DNA of 64,000 nucleotides from Pseudopithomyces maydicus (lineage: Eukaryota > Ascomycota > Dothideomycetes > Pleosporales > Didymosphaeriaceae). The stretch covers positions 248,001-312,000 of the forward strand of contig JANTUC010000018.1 in NCBI GenBank assembly GCA_026873275.1. Direction: 5' to 3'. Below are positions 22,354-33,877 of the stretch, piece after piece. The notes beneath the pieces were generated by a model that was not told the DNA's origin, made no database searches, and saw only the letters and a list, made by a program, of their open reading frames with translations. How positions within the stretch are numbered: position 1 is the first letter of the stretch; each line of letters opens with the position of its first letter. A program made the position numbers and the translations under genes.

Positions 22354-23428
22354 GAGAGATGACTAGTGGATGGAGGGTTTGGGTGGATGGTAGTTTATGG
22401 ATTTGAGGCGTGATAGAGAGATTCAAGTATGTATATGCGAAGGAAAAAGAGATTCAAACATGGAATTGAGAATGGAATGTAGGTCAGTGAAGAGTACGCA
22501 ACCGGTGAATGAGTATACCCAACGCCCTGTGCGACGTAAACAGAGCCCATGGACACGCCGTCGCCCCGTGCGCGAGTAGAAGCTGAGCTCCACAGGCATA
22601 ATACCAGCACTAGCGATTAGTTTGGGGGTGTCGCAGGGGCCTAGAGGGGTGAATGGTTGACGACGGAGAGAACGAGCAGGAGGCTGAAACGTGAGGCTTG
22701 GAGAAAGGAGGTGGCCAACCAGCAGAGTGACATCGACTTGGTTCCGATCGAAAGGGGAATTGTTTTCTGGAAGCATGCGAAATGCTTGGTGCTGAAGCGA
22801 GATTGTGTAATTGAGGTCTGCGACCAATGGCGTTTGGCAAGGGTATTGGTCGCGAGGTTGCGATGCATCGGCTTCCCTGTATGAGTTCCGCGCTGAAATC
22901 TTGCAGCTTGGTTGACTATATACGACTCCTTTATCAGGCTAAGACGGAATGCGCGACTGTAAGCTTGTGTGAGAGCGTTTGCTATACTGTTGATTGCGAT
23001 GCATTATCGCCACATCGCTAGTGTGTGCGCCTTAGCGCTGACGACTGCTTTTCGCATAGCCCACATGCTATGTCTTCCCATACCTCAAACGCATATCAAC
23101 TTTTGTGATCGACTTTCCCTCTTACTCTACTGCCCTAGCTGACAAAAAACCGATTTTTCTGAAAGTGGATTTCTTGCAGCGGCAACAATGATACAACGCA
23201 ACAGAGCTTTTGCTATCTTAATTTCAGAGAGAAAGAGAAAATAAATACATGCTTCAGAAGCTATAGCAAATTTCCATTTGAAACCATATGCATTAGCTTG
23301 AAAAAGAAGAAATCTATTTGATAGCTGACTTTAAGATCTACCCTACATCTCGAATGCAACTCCTACCCGCTACCAGAAAGTCCAGATTGTAGCAGCAGTT
23401 TTATGTAGGCCACTAGCAAGCCGGAAGG
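22354..23428. other. Intergenic, about 1.1 kb
   Basis: Overlapping frames at 22395-22884 on both strands carry no recognisable protein. This is the promoter side of the secreted-protein gene and the 3' flank of the retropepsin-like gene. Confidence 0.45.
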
Positions 23429-25080
23429 TCATATCGATGATTGATGGTTCCCTGTCAGCGGTATGGATAGGTTAGAGGGCGATGGAAATGGTAGTAATAA
23501 CGGTGATAATGACGGTGGAGCTGATGTTGAAGCTGGTGGTGATGGAGACGATGTTAGCGGAGATGACGGTAATGGGGACGATGGCGATGGTGCTGCTACC
23601 ACTGTTGCTGCTACCGCTCCCACTGCTGGTCTCGGGTTGTTTCTATCCCACTCCGCCTGTTTCCGCTTTTCCTCTTCCTGCTCACCCGAAGATACGATCT
23701 GTAACTGCCTCTCGTTTCTTCGCTTTTCTTCAGCCTCCCATTTCTGTTCCCACGATGCACCTCCTTGACCTTGAACTAGTGAAAGTCAATATTATCCACG
23801 TGTGTATCAAAATAAAGAAAACTCACTGGTATTAGTATTGTTCTGCGTTGGCCGGAACCGCCGACGCAACCGGGAAAAACTGGGCCTTATGAGTCTTATA
23901 TACAAGAGGCTATCATTGAGGAACGCATTGCCGCCCAATGACTTGTCGGTCGACTCAGAGTAAAATAAATTCTTGAATCTCGAGAAGACTTGGTTCTGGA
24001 ATATGAATTCATTGCTAAGAATGATGTCACATGGGAGGTCCTCGATGACGTGAAGGTCGCAGGTAAAGGTCGCTTGATGTGTTGTCGTTCTTCCCTGGTT
24101 TCTGATTGAAGAAATACCAGCTGCAAACTTGACGTAATGATCATAGTTCAGCTCCCGTGACGACGCTGGTGGAACATCAAATTGTAACTCTGCATTCAGC
24201 ACCATACCGTCTGTATAGATGATAGAGCCGTCAATAAGTTCCACCAACCTTCTAAACTCTTTTTCGTGGCGTATCTTAAAATTATTTTGACGGGCGAAAT
24301 CTCCAGAGACTAACATGAGGTCTGATCCGGTGTCCGGAATTGCTGAGGCTTTAACGCCGTTTACAGCGCAGCGAAGGCGGTCCTTTGGTGATTCATCCAT
24401 GAGAAAGAGGCGGCTTCCTCTTCGAATACAAGGCCGGAGCCGTTCAACAATACGATGACAGAACTTAGTGAGAGTCTTTGTCTGGTCAAGGAATGTCTTG
24501 CCCAAAATCACGTCATGTACGCTTTTCCGCAGCACATGGAACTCACGGCGATGAGCACAGCTATCGCCCTGGAACCTGAAGTGGCCGGTGATCCGACCGA
24601 TACTCTCAGCCATATGTCCTCCAAGAAGAGCAATCGATCGTGATTTGGTGGCCTCAATTTGAGATCCGAGCTGCTTTGCGAAGTCCTCAGATATGGCATC
24701 AACTGAAGATCCCCAGTCTGGCAGCGCATTGACCAAAACACCATCGATTGTTCCTGGAACTTCGTAACACCTCATGCCACGAATACTCGTGTCGCGTGGT
24801 GACCATTTTATCGAATGTTTGTCAGTCTTCGACAGGTTCCTGAGCACAAATTCTCTTGCATTTTTGATCGCGTTCTGAACAACAAGGTCTCTGGAGATAT
24901 TTTCTACGTCCGAGAGCTTTCTCCACGATGTTAACCGCACTTTTTTGGGTTTCTCGGAGCTTTGGCCCAAGATCAAGCCATTGTGACGACCCTAAAAAGG
25001 TGGGGATATCAGTCGTTGACGGTGAGCAGCGGAAGGTTTTTGAGAGGTTAGTAATACAGACGTACGTTGTTGCTAGCCAT
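23429..25080 (-). CDS. Tandem retropepsin-like (aspartic protease fold) protein, 508 aa
   Basis: Three exons: a 15-nt first exon at 25066-25080 (MASNN), then 23827-24991 and 23429-23775. The introns are 74 nt (GTACGT...TAG) and 51 nt (GTGAGT...TAG); phases close at 509 codons. There are two retropepsin-like units. The first has VNALPDWGSSVDAIS (Asp97) with a matching HDVILGKTFL hydrophobic-Gly segment about 70 residues on. The second has ASAIPDTGSDLMLVS (Asp225) with CDIILSNEFIF. The second keeps the DTGS catalytic loop; in the first it is DWGS. The C-terminus is charged (WEQKWEAEEKRRNERQ, EEEKRKQAEWDRNN) and then Ser/Pro-rich low complexity. No gag, RT or integrase sequence flanks it, so this looks like a domesticated or cellular fungal family rather than a retroelement. 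The small first exon is inferred. Confidence 0.7.
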
Positions 25081-25578
25081 GGCTCTGAATGCAGCACCAC
25101 AGTGTTCCTATATGCATGCGAGAACTCTATCTGCGGCAAAACGAGCGTCTTTTTTCACTGGGCATCGGGCGGCTGGGATAACAGGGCTTTCGCGATGAAG
25201 AGATCAAGTCCCAAGATCAACGAAGATGCGAAAATCTTGGAGAAACGATGGATGTGGATAAATGCCAGTGTTGGGGGAAGAAAGAGAGGTGGGGCAATCA
25301 ACGAAGTTGCCTCGGGGGCTGGGCTTGACCGCGCATGTGCACAGCCTCTGACAAGGCTGAAGACAAGGCATGCTGTGAACTCCATCACGGGTGCACTCTG
25401 GCGTCGGAATTCCATCTCAACCTACCGTGGAGTCGAAAATCCATCTATACACGAAGCGACATCGACCCTGTACGGTGGATTAGAGGGGTATTGGTTTTAC
25501 ATTTTGCTGCATACAGTGATACACGATGGAAGCCACCTTAAGAAGAACAGCCATCAACTAGGCATCAAGGGTTTCAGG

Positions 25579-26589
25579 ATGAACACAGGATTTCCAGAGT
25601 TATCGCGCAGACTAGCCATCCACCCCGATTACGAAACCTTCATCTTCCGCAAATTTGACAAACTCTGCGCACGAAACCTCCTTCACCTGGAAAGCGAGCT
25701 CGCATATCTCGAATGGAAGCTCGAACAAGCAGACAAGAAAGCTATAGAAAGCCAAGACAACGAAACACTCCGTTCCATCCGCGTCTGGGAAGCCTTCAGA
25801 AACAACGCAAAAGATCAGGCTCGATCTGAACACGATCACATGAGCATAGCCGAGGACATTAGAGAGACGTTGAAAGAATACCGTGAGGCCTGCTGTAGAT
25901 TGTAAAAGAATTTATTAGAAACTAAGTCAACCTAACAGAAGAAACCCTCCTCCGCCAACACCAAATAGCGACGCTCCCTGCACCCAAAAACGAGCCCTCG
26001 ACGTAGCCTCTCATCTACTCCACGACTCCACCAGCGCCCTCGGACACAATCGGAAAGTCATCGCCGGACTCGCTGAAACCAGACTAGATGAGTCCAATCA
26101 CCAAGACCTCCTCACAATCAGACGCCCATCCGAGAAAGACCCTCTCTCGCGTTTCCTTCAAGACAATTGGATGTTCAAGGTAGCCCCCCTCCACCAACAT
26201 TCTCTCTCCCCAGGATCCCCCCACAATCCCCCTCCATCCCCCGCTAACCCCCACCAAAGACCACCAAAATAACCCGCACAACCGAGCAAATCCCGGAACC
26301 CTACGTCTCCCTCCTCGTCGCCCTCATCGACGTCATCACAGCAGCCATCCTCCTCATCGGCGCCGTCACTTTACTCTACAACATCGACCGAAAGCCCACA
26401 CAGTTGGGACTAATTGCCATGTTCACGACTCTATTCGCCGCCAGCGTGGGGATCCTCACGAACGCGAGGCGAGCGGAGGTATTTGGGGCGACGGCGGCGT
26501 ATGCGGCTGTTTTGGTGGTGTTTGTGTCGTCTACGGGGGAGGGGGCGTTGGGGGGAACTGTATGTGTACCGGGTAGGGGGGTAGGGTAG
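25579..26589 (+). CDS. DUF6594 membrane protein, one apparent frameshift (about 291 aa)
   Basis: Three exons: 25579-25882, 25939-26179 and 26260-26589 (introns 56 and 80 nt). The N-terminal region (PDYETFIFRKFDKLCARNLL, then HLESELAYLEWKLEQAD) and the C-terminal block with three membrane segments are the hallmarks of the fungal DUF6594 family. Those segments are YVSLLVALIDVITAAILLIG, LGLIAMFTTLFAASVGILTN and GATAAYAAVLVVFVSS. Exon 2 runs KEYQETLLRQHQIATLPAPK in one frame and then RALDVASHLLHDST in another. The join is exactly at the A5 run 25986-25990, where a sixth A restores the family's LPAP.KRAL stretch and makes 292 whole codons. The upstream open frame (from 24928) is not part of the gene. 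Function unknown; coiled-coil plus membrane tail. Confidence 0.8.
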
Positions 26590-27338
26590 GGGTGCTTTGA
26601 TTTCAGTGGTAGACATGAACGGGAATTCGTAAAGGAGATCTACGTACTCGGCATTATAAGCTGAATAACTACGGTTGCACATGTCGTTACTATCATTGAA
26701 TTGCACGGCCCTCCACGTAGATATATGTGAGTATATGACAAAACTAACCGGATACATGGCCCCCTTGATCGAAACCCAGCATACCTTTATTAATAGCCGA
26801 GCATTTTTGTAACAAGATAGCCTCGTGATACTACAAAAGCAAAAATCTGATAGGTATAATATAATATCACCAATAGTATATAACACCTGGATCATAACAT
26901 CAAATATGCACAGTACTGTTTCAAATAATGCTTTCAATTCTTTCCATGCTTGTGAATTAAGGACGAAGAGAGTGCCTTCAGAAGTGACGGAATGCCGCAT
27001 GCTAAGAGATCACAAAACTCTCTACGACTGGATTTATCTCCTCCAACTCAGTGCTAACGATTGCGCATCCGACTCTCTTCCATGAATCTTTAGACCTGGC
27101 GAGAATCAGGCAATGGGTTTGCCACGGAAAAAATGTGCCATCTCCACCTCTTTCATCTGCCAAGGACTGCGAATATCCCATCCATTTATATATACACACT
27201 AGCTTCCAATGTACTCGGCAGAGGCCATCATTTCGCTTTGGATGTTCAAGTTCATCAAGGTCGCCTTTGGAGTCGAGGTACACGCTCGATATTGTAGTTA
27301 GTGCCCGCTCCCCAAAGATCAAAGCCTGGACCGATACT
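26590..27338. other. Gap between convergent genes
   Basis: AT-rich 3' flanks of the DUF6594 and HET genes. A 189-codon minus frame (26431-27000) overlaps the DUF6594 exon and has no domain. Nothing else seen. Confidence 0.4.
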
Positions 27339-29198
27339 CTATTCTGCCCAGGAGCATTTTGTAAGATACGGATGGTCGACATCATCCAAGGCAACCCACC
27401 CCGAGTTCTCCCCGCCAGTGAATTCATTATCCCTAATGAATAACTGCACCCCCTCGTATGATGATCTTGCCTCAAAATCCTGTTTGAATTCAGGGATGAG
27501 TTTAGTATCCACAACATGTCCCATAATGTGAAGTAGCAGGAGAGGGTCGGTAGGGAAATCGATTCGGCCACTCGCAGTACCCATAGAAATCCATGACCAG
27601 CTTGGCATACCCTCCCTCTTTTCGATCTCAAAATCTGCATTGAGAACTCTCCAGCAAAGACCAGAGAGAAATGATTTCGTGTATGACTCGTACTTGGGCT
27701 TATGCCAGTCATTCGGTCCTATGATGAAGGGAATTGCCCAGTACGTGTACATATTGTAACAGCTCAAGATCCCCTTGAAGCCAAACATAGCGTCGGATTC
27801 ATAGGTGAACGAGCGTTCTTGATATGCGGTGACATCGAGCGAGAACTGACTGAACAAACGACTTGGAAGTTGCGCTGATAGACTAGGCATGTTGGATGGA
27901 AGTGTGGCATCATAAAGACTTAAACTTTCGTAGTATGCGTGCCCATTACAATGCAATACGACCTCTGACTTGGTGAAGTAGAGGCGTCGACGGGAAAGCT
28001 GCGCCTCTTGAAAGGTCCACCCTCTTGTTTTCCATTTAGTTTTCGAGAGCAAGGTTGAGAGATCAACCACAGATGTGAGTGAGCGTTCGCGTAGACTGGC
28101 AATGTTTCTCAACGGGCGACTGACGATGGGATGTGTGCCAGCTCCTGGGAGCCCGTATTGATCATCATCGCCGGCGGCAGCAACAATTGTCAAATCAGCT
28201 GATGAATATATCTCGCCCATCATATTTAGTTGTCTCTTCTTCTCATCGAGATCGTCCTGAGGGATGCAATATCTATCGACCCACAGGTATCGATACCCGA
28301 GAGCTACAGTGACTGCAACGGCATCCAAAATGGTGCGTGGTGCTGCATCGAGCAAACTAGCCGATTGAGTGGATTGATTGCTGCTTTTTGGTGTTTGGAA
28401 TGGACCCCATACATAGCTTAGTGCAACATAAAGCTGGTCGTCTGGCTTTTTAGTAAGACGTCTTGTATCGCAATCAATGACATTGAGGCCCGATACGGGA
28501 CCAAACACACTTTCCTGGCAATTCTGGTGACTGGATTTCTTGTCTATCTTGCAGTCATTCAGCCAGCTTCTTATCAAATCGATATCAATCTTGTTTTGAT
28601 CCCAAGTACCCTTTTGGATCTTGGCTGTGGGAAATGTCGCAGGCGCAGGTATCAAATAGCCACAACCTTGAACAGTCTGAGCAGACCCTCGTTGCCCCCC
28701 ACCAGGCAAGTCATTATCCAATGATTTCGCAATTCGTAAACATAAGGCGCGAGGCACTGGAGTCGGAGTCTTATCCATAGCGGAAAAGGTAGCTCCTCGC
28801 ACTACCAGAAACGATACCCGCAAGCTGTATCTTACATCGTTCTGTTGCGGCGTCTCAAAATCATATGATTCAGGTATGACGGAAGCAATCAGCTTACACA
28901 ATGAGCACGACCGTCGAATTGATCGATTTGTCGTCAATCTTTCAACATTGAGGAATTGAACATCCTGAGCAGCGCGTTCCGGGGAGACTAAGCTCTCGAA
29001 ATTCTTATATAATCGCCAATGCTCCCGGCAAATGTAGGGTGTAGAAAAGTCGATGTAACGGGATAGTGGTCCAAAAGGATTGAGACCCCACTTACTAGTG
29101 TGGTGAGAGGCGTTTCGAGTAATAATTGCGTTGCTCGCTGGCCCTTTGGGTTGTCTGACGGTCGCCTTAGAATCTTGGCTCGGTGTTACCGTTGCCAT
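27339..29198 (-). CDS. Heterokaryon-incompatibility (HET) domain protein (619 aa)
   Basis: Single intact exon. The HET domain covers about residues 256-400: LYVALSYVWGPFQTP (first motif), then YRYLWVDRYCIPQDDLDEKK and MGEIYSSADLTIVAAAGDDD (second and third motifs), and further on GWTFQEAQLSRRRLYFTKSE. The N-terminal part has a CXXC (SCSLCKL, about residues 98-102) often seen before fungal HET domains. The C-terminus is variable (PSWSWISMGTASGRIDFPTD). HET proteins trigger cell death on non-self recognition in some fungi; whether this one does is unknown. No NACHT or repeat domain is fused. Its neighbours include DUF6594 and retropepsin-like genes, a lineage-variable neighbourhood. Confidence 0.92.
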   Translation of the reverse strand: MATVTPSQDSKATVRQPKGPASNAIITRNASHHTSKWGLNPFGPLSRYIDFSTPYICREHWRLYKNFESLVSPERAAQDVQFLNVERLTTNRSIRRSCSLCKLIASVIPESYDFETPQQNDVRYSLRVSFLVVRGATFSAMDKTPTPVPRALCLRIAKSLDNDLPGGGQRGSAQTVQGCGYLIPAPATFPTAKIQKGTWDQNKIDIDLIRSWLNDCKIDKKSSHQNCQESVFGPVSGLNVIDCDTRRLTKKPDDQLYVALSYVWGPFQTPKSSNQSTQSASLLDAAPRTILDAVAVTVALGYRYLWVDRYCIPQDDLDEKKRQLNMMGEIYSSADLTIVAAAGDDDQYGLPGAGTHPIVSRPLRNIASLRERSLTSVVDLSTLLSKTKWKTRGWTFQEAQLSRRRLYFTKSEVVLHCNGHAYYESLSLYDATLPSNMPSLSAQLPSRLFSQFSLDVTAYQERSFTYESDAMFGFKGILSCYNMYTYWAIPFIIGPNDWHKPKYESYTKSFLSGLCWRVLNADFEIEKREGMPSWSWISMGTASGRIDFPTDPLLLLHIMGHVVDTKLIPEFKQDFEARSSYEGVQLFIRDNEFTGGENSGWVALDDVDHPYLTKCSWAE

Positions 29199-29957
29199 TG
29201 TTCGAGAGGTGATCTGTTACACTCGATTACTTTCCCCAACTGTTGCCGCTAAGATGATCAAGTAATCAGGTCAATCACGATGATAGTGAAGGCGCAAGAG
29301 ACGTGATGCTAACGACACGTGTATCTAAAGGCGTGGCGAAGCCTGCTGACTGCCAACGAATACACCCAAATTAGGCAGCAAAATTGAGCAGCGATATGTG
29401 TTGCTAAGGATTACGAGATCGTGATTTACAAAATAAGTCTAGTCCCAATCGCCGCGTTGGCGTGATGCCTTGGTGGACGGCTGAAGGGTGGTTGTGTAGT
29501 TGTACCGAGGCATTGACACAACGTGCTTACTCATCACTCCGGTACCTTCTATTAGCCCATCACCGACATTGGAGTGCATGGGAGACATGAGGCTGGAATT
29601 TCGCAAATCAAGTGAATTGTTTGATTGGTAAAATTGAAAATAGGATATTTATTAAACATTAAGAGAGTAAAAGAAGGATTGATTTATTGTAGTCGAAGTT
29701 GATATTATCGTGATGAAAGAGTCCGCGTCAATGCGGCTCATAGCTTTTTCACAATACTTTTTGGTGGAAACCGTGTTCCGTGAAGACGGCCCTACGGCCC
29801 TTTCAGACATAGGAAAATGAATATCGCCAAAATTACTCATACAGTGTTGATAAATGAATAACCCGTGCTGTCATGAGTGAGAGAGCGCGCGAGGACCAAG
29901 CTGGGTCGTTGCTTACAAGACGTCACATAGCCGAAACTGTTCATCAGAGCAGAGAAC
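29199..29957. other. Intergenic, about 760 bp
   Basis: Upstream of the HET gene and downstream of the small Cys-rich gene. Short frames only (29652-29840 and a frame starting 29837), no support. Confidence 0.4.
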
Positions 29958-30143
29958 TCAAATATCATTGAGCATCTTCTCCATGATACTCGCATAGCAA
30001 GGGTCGCAGGCCGTGGGAGATGTCGTCTGGCTTCCGTTGATCGTACCCGTCGCGCATGGCCGACCGGCCTCGACATCCTTGCAGGCTGTCACAGCCACTT
30101 CCTCGTGCTTGCAGTCGTGAACAACAGAGTTACGGGTGCACAT
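29958..30143 (-). CDS. Small Cys-rich protein with MC start (61 aa)
   Basis: An unrecognised short protein with no signal peptide. It begins MCTRNSVVHDCKHEEVAVTA and has six cysteines (2, 11, 21, 30, 46, 49), the last pair as CDPC. The arrangement resembles small fungal cytosolic proteins beginning MC with a CXH soon after, which look like metal-binding knuckles. Two proteins at 53173-53815 and 55549-56073 in this window begin similarly. The start is the only ATG. I see no downstream exon, but one after 29958 cannot be excluded. Expression is unproven. Confidence 0.45.
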   Translation of the reverse strand: MCTRNSVVHDCKHEEVAVTACKDVEAGRPCATGTINGSQTTSPTACDPCYASIMEKMLNDI

Positions 30144-32150
30144 GTTGTAGGATGTTTAGGTTGTAATATCTCTTTTGTTGTGGAGGATTCTCTGCCGTGA
30201 TAGGAAATTGAGTATTAACAATCAGTTGAAGATTGAGAAATGAAGTTCCCGTGCAGATATAAATGTAAACGATCTCGCCAAGAACCGAACGCGTTGTGAA
30301 TTATTATCGTGAATCACACTACGTCCAGATAAGAAACAATGTAAACGGTGAGTGGCACAACCAAACAGCCCATCGAGCCCGCTTGCAAGAGGGTTTTATA
30401 TCATGGAAGATTTTAAGTACTAGGTACCTGTTCTCGTGCTATTACCAGATTTTTGGCCTCCACCCAGATCTGATATTTAAGACATGCCTAGAAAACATAT
30501 CATGTATACGAAAATAGTAAGCTGAGTCAGGAACCTAATTTTGCACGATTATCATTGTAATGTGCCCACCCTATCCAAATTGGCATCCTATTCTATAATA
30601 TTTCTAGGTGCATTTTCATCGGATAAAAGGCCAAATTGGTAAATTTTCATGGGCGAGGAGAATCTAACTTGGACTGACATAGCTGTGCGCAAGTTGGAGA
30701 AGAGACAAGCCCAGAGTGGTCAACAATCGTGCCTTCCATGTTGCTCTGTTAGCCTTTCACTTTATGCCCCAGGATTCCGCCTGATCTTCACTCGCGCCAT
30801 TCATTAGGATCCAGAACGGGGATCCCGACTCAATAAAATGTTACACCAGACCAATAGTTACTTTGGTGAGACAACCTTTAAGGCGGCCGGTGGATTTTAT
30901 TTGGCGCGCTGGTGTATTTATTTAAGAACCAGGCTAAACCATTTATGGCACAATCATCTCCGCTTCGCACTTCGGACACGACGTTCCCTCTCCATCACCG
31001 TCACTGGCGCGCACCTCGGCATACTTGCGAATACAACATGATCGTCTGTTCTTCGTATAGCATGTACTTGTAAGCTGAATCAATGTTCTATCTTGGTTGC
31101 TAATGTTTGAGTACGGTGCGACAGCACTATGCCTCCAACATACACTCCAAAAACGCTACGTGGCCGGCACGACAGCTAGGACCCAATCTTGATCACTTCC
31201 TCTCTGATGAAGTCAACAATAGCCTGGTCGCTCTTCCTATCTCTCTTCTAGGTCTTGCCACGTTCACTTACTTCTCTTGTCTATTACCTAGTCGTTGTCC
31301 TTTTTGTTTGTTTCTTTGTGCCACCATGCTATCTGTAGTAACTCGACAGATGGCACTCTTTATCTCGTAGCAGTCAATCTTGTCTCTTTGATTCGAATCC
31401 TATGTGTCTTTGTGGTTCAGCCCGCCCAGCCTCGTACTGCGGTGATATATCGCTAGTCGGGCAAGACAAGGATGAAGGTGCGACGCATTGCGGTTTCAAG
31501 GTATAACCTTCATCTTAAACCCACCCCGTACGTTCTCTGTTGTTTCCCCGCTTAAAAACAAGCCCACCGTCATCTAAACGCGCGCGAACACCTTCTTCTC
31601 CCCTTCACCGCACGCCTGGGCGTTGCGTCCGCAGTTGCCCTGAGGGCCGGACTTCGAAGCGACCTTTCCCGTTTAGGACTAGTCAGGTACCGTTTGCGCC
31701 TTCCGTAGTACACAACTTCACACAGGCAACTGCCCTTGCGTTGCCAGTTCGCAAGTCGCTCTTTTCCTTCTCTTCACCGGCTTCTCAATTGCACTCTCAG
31801 TCGGCCCAGTCCGACAGTCACTCCTTTATTCGGTGTTGCGAAAGTTTAGGTATAGCATTCCGTCGACCTCCCTCTGACTCCCCGTTGGCTACACAATCCC
31901 CGCATACCTCCTCTCCACCGCGACAGCCTTGCATTTTCCGACCTGCATTCCATAACACTCGCTTCACGGCGCTCCACGTAGAACGTGGAGGATTATCTTC
32001 GAGAGCAAGTTCTCGTAGGTTATACCGCTGCTTCATACTCTACACGTGAGAGTCTACTTGCGACTGTTTGACTGACGCCGCTGGCCGGCAATTAGTCTAT
32101 AATTCAGCCGTACATACTTTCTGAGACGTCTTGGTGCCCGCAATTACATC
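30144..32150. other. Long upstream region of the GH17 gene
   Basis: About 2 kb. From 31540 to 32050 the plus strand is pyrimidine-rich and stays open for 169 codons with a Ser/Pro/Arg-rich, domain-free translation; this fits a long 5' leader better than a gene. The rest is AT-rich with nothing recognisable. Confidence 0.45.
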
Positions 32151-33600
32151 ATGAAGCTAGGCGTTGCTCTTGCTGTCGGTAGCTTTGTTATCGGCGCGGT
32201 CGCTCACCCGCTAAGTATGTATACATATATTCAAGATACACTGTGTATTCTGGTAAATTGAAGAAAGTCCCGCTGACCAGAACAGATGTGAAGCGGGCCG
32301 TCCTCACCGAGGTGGTGTTTGTCACCGAGACAGTTGCCGATGTGGTGGTCTACGTCGACGAGAACGGAGCTCCGTACCTCACCTCGACCGTAGAGCGAGT
32401 TAGTAGCATCCCGTCAACTTCTGCCGAGCCTACTGCGGTCCCAACTTCGGCTCCAGTCCAGCCGTCGCCACCGCCGGCTCCTGTCTCGCCGTCTCCATCT
32501 TCTTCCGCCGAACCCGAGTTAGTTGCTGCGCAGAATGTCGCGCCCACTCCTAGTAGTGCGGCTCCACCACCACCTGCCCCAGAGCCAACTTCATCTTCGC
32601 CACCTCCCCCACCTCCTCCGCCGGCGCCTAGCTCGGAGGCTCCAGTCCCAAGCTCGGAGCCTGCAGCTCCTGCTCCCGCCCCATCTCCATCGGTCCAAGC
32701 ACTCCAAGCGCCAGAGCCAAAGCCAAGCGTCAGCTCTACCGACTCGTTCCCTCTCGGTATCACGTATGACCCCTACAAAGGTTCGGCAGATAAGACCGAT
32801 TGCAAGACCGCGGACGAGATTGCTGCGGATTTCGGGAAGATGAAGGACTTTGGTATTGTGCGAATCTACGGAAACGATTGTGGGCAGATTCCGGTGGCTG
32901 TTCGATCCGCGAAGTTGAACGGGCAGAGGTTGATGGGTGGAATCTATGCGCCACTTCAGGTTCGTAACCCCTCTCGTTGGATGCGAAGCGCATCTCTTGT
33001 TGATCATTGCTAACCTTTCTCCTCGAATAGAGCGTAAGCGACGTTGTGGGCGCCATGTCCAGCGCCGTGAAGCAGTACAACGGCGGCAACTGGGACATCT
33101 TTGGCCTCGTTAGTGTCGAGAACGAGCGCGTCAACGCCAAAGCCATGACCGCCAGCGACGCCCAGAGCACCATCCAGCAAGCCCGCGCCGCCCTCCGCCA
33201 AGCGGGCTACAACGGCCCCGTCGGCGCCGTCGAGACCGTCCCGGCTGTTATCGACAACCCGGGCGTCTGCGACACCTCGGACATCGTCATGGTCAACATC
33301 CACGCCTGGTTCGATCCCAACACCAAGGCCGCCGATGCCGGCAAGTTTGTCAAGAGCGAGATCGCCCGCGTCAAGAAGGCGTGTGGCGGGAAGCACGTCG
33401 TGGTTACCGAGTCGGGGTGGCCGCACCAGGGCGATAGCCACGACCAAGCGGTTGCGTCGCCCGAGGCGCAGAAGGCAGCCATTTCGTCGATCCGCGCCGA
33501 GTTTTCCTCGGATTTGTTTCTCTTCAATGCGTTTGATACCCTGTGGAAGTCGGATGATGCTTCCACCTTCAATGCCGAGAAGTACTGGGGTGTTTTGTAA
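32151..33600 (+). CDS. Secreted GH17 glucan beta-1,3-glucosidase-like wall enzyme (435 aa)
   Basis: Three exons: 32151-32214, 32286-32959 and 33031-33600, with two 71-nt introns. The signal peptide is residues 1-18. A KR site near residues 24-25 may be a Kex2 cleavage site. A Ser/Pro/Ala-rich linker runs from about residue 60 to 165, followed by a GH17 catalytic domain starting FPLGITYDPYKGSADKTDC. The acid/base is Glu278 in VSVENE and the nucleophile Glu373 in VTESGWP. The order resembles yeast Scw4/Scw10/Scw11 and Aspergillus BtgC-type proteins, which remodel beta-1,3-glucan in the wall. There is no GPI tail. The gene lies tail-to-tail with APC1. Confidence 0.9.
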
Positions 33601-33877
33601 GGGGATTTTGGGTACGCGGGGTGTTTTTTCTTTTTCTCTCTTCTCACCTCCCAAGAGGATCGGGAGGGAGATCGACCAATCGACTTATGTACGTGCGTCT
33701 GGGACGACGGACGTGCTGCTTGGGAAAGGGTTCCGCGAGTGGCGTCGCGGTATTTCATGCAGGCGGGGGACCGCCTGTGCATCTTTGCTCCTTTTTATGG
33801 ATGGCATCTCTTGGAGGGGGCATTTTTGCGATTATGAAGTCACGCGACATGCTGCATGTAGGATATAGATAGGCGTC

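Noticed and set aside
23429..25080. Retrotransposon remnant at the retropepsin-like gene
   Set aside because: No gag, reverse transcriptase, integrase, LTR or primer-binding site nearby, and the gene has introns.
24928..25578. Upstream open extension of the DUF6594 frame
   Set aside because: It overlaps the minus-strand retropepsin-like exons and its text has no family match; the DUF6594 N-terminus starts at 25579.
31370..31420. tRNA-like TTCGAATCC T-loop string
   Set aside because: No matching acceptor, D-arm or anticodon stem around it.
31540..32049. 169-codon plus frame before the GH17 gene
   Set aside because: Pyrimidine-rich, Ser/Pro/Arg low-complexity translation without domain or signal; better explained as a 5' leader.
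32350..33654. Long minus frames opposite the GH17 gene
   Set aside because: Gly/Ala-rich shadows of the high-GC GH17 exons.
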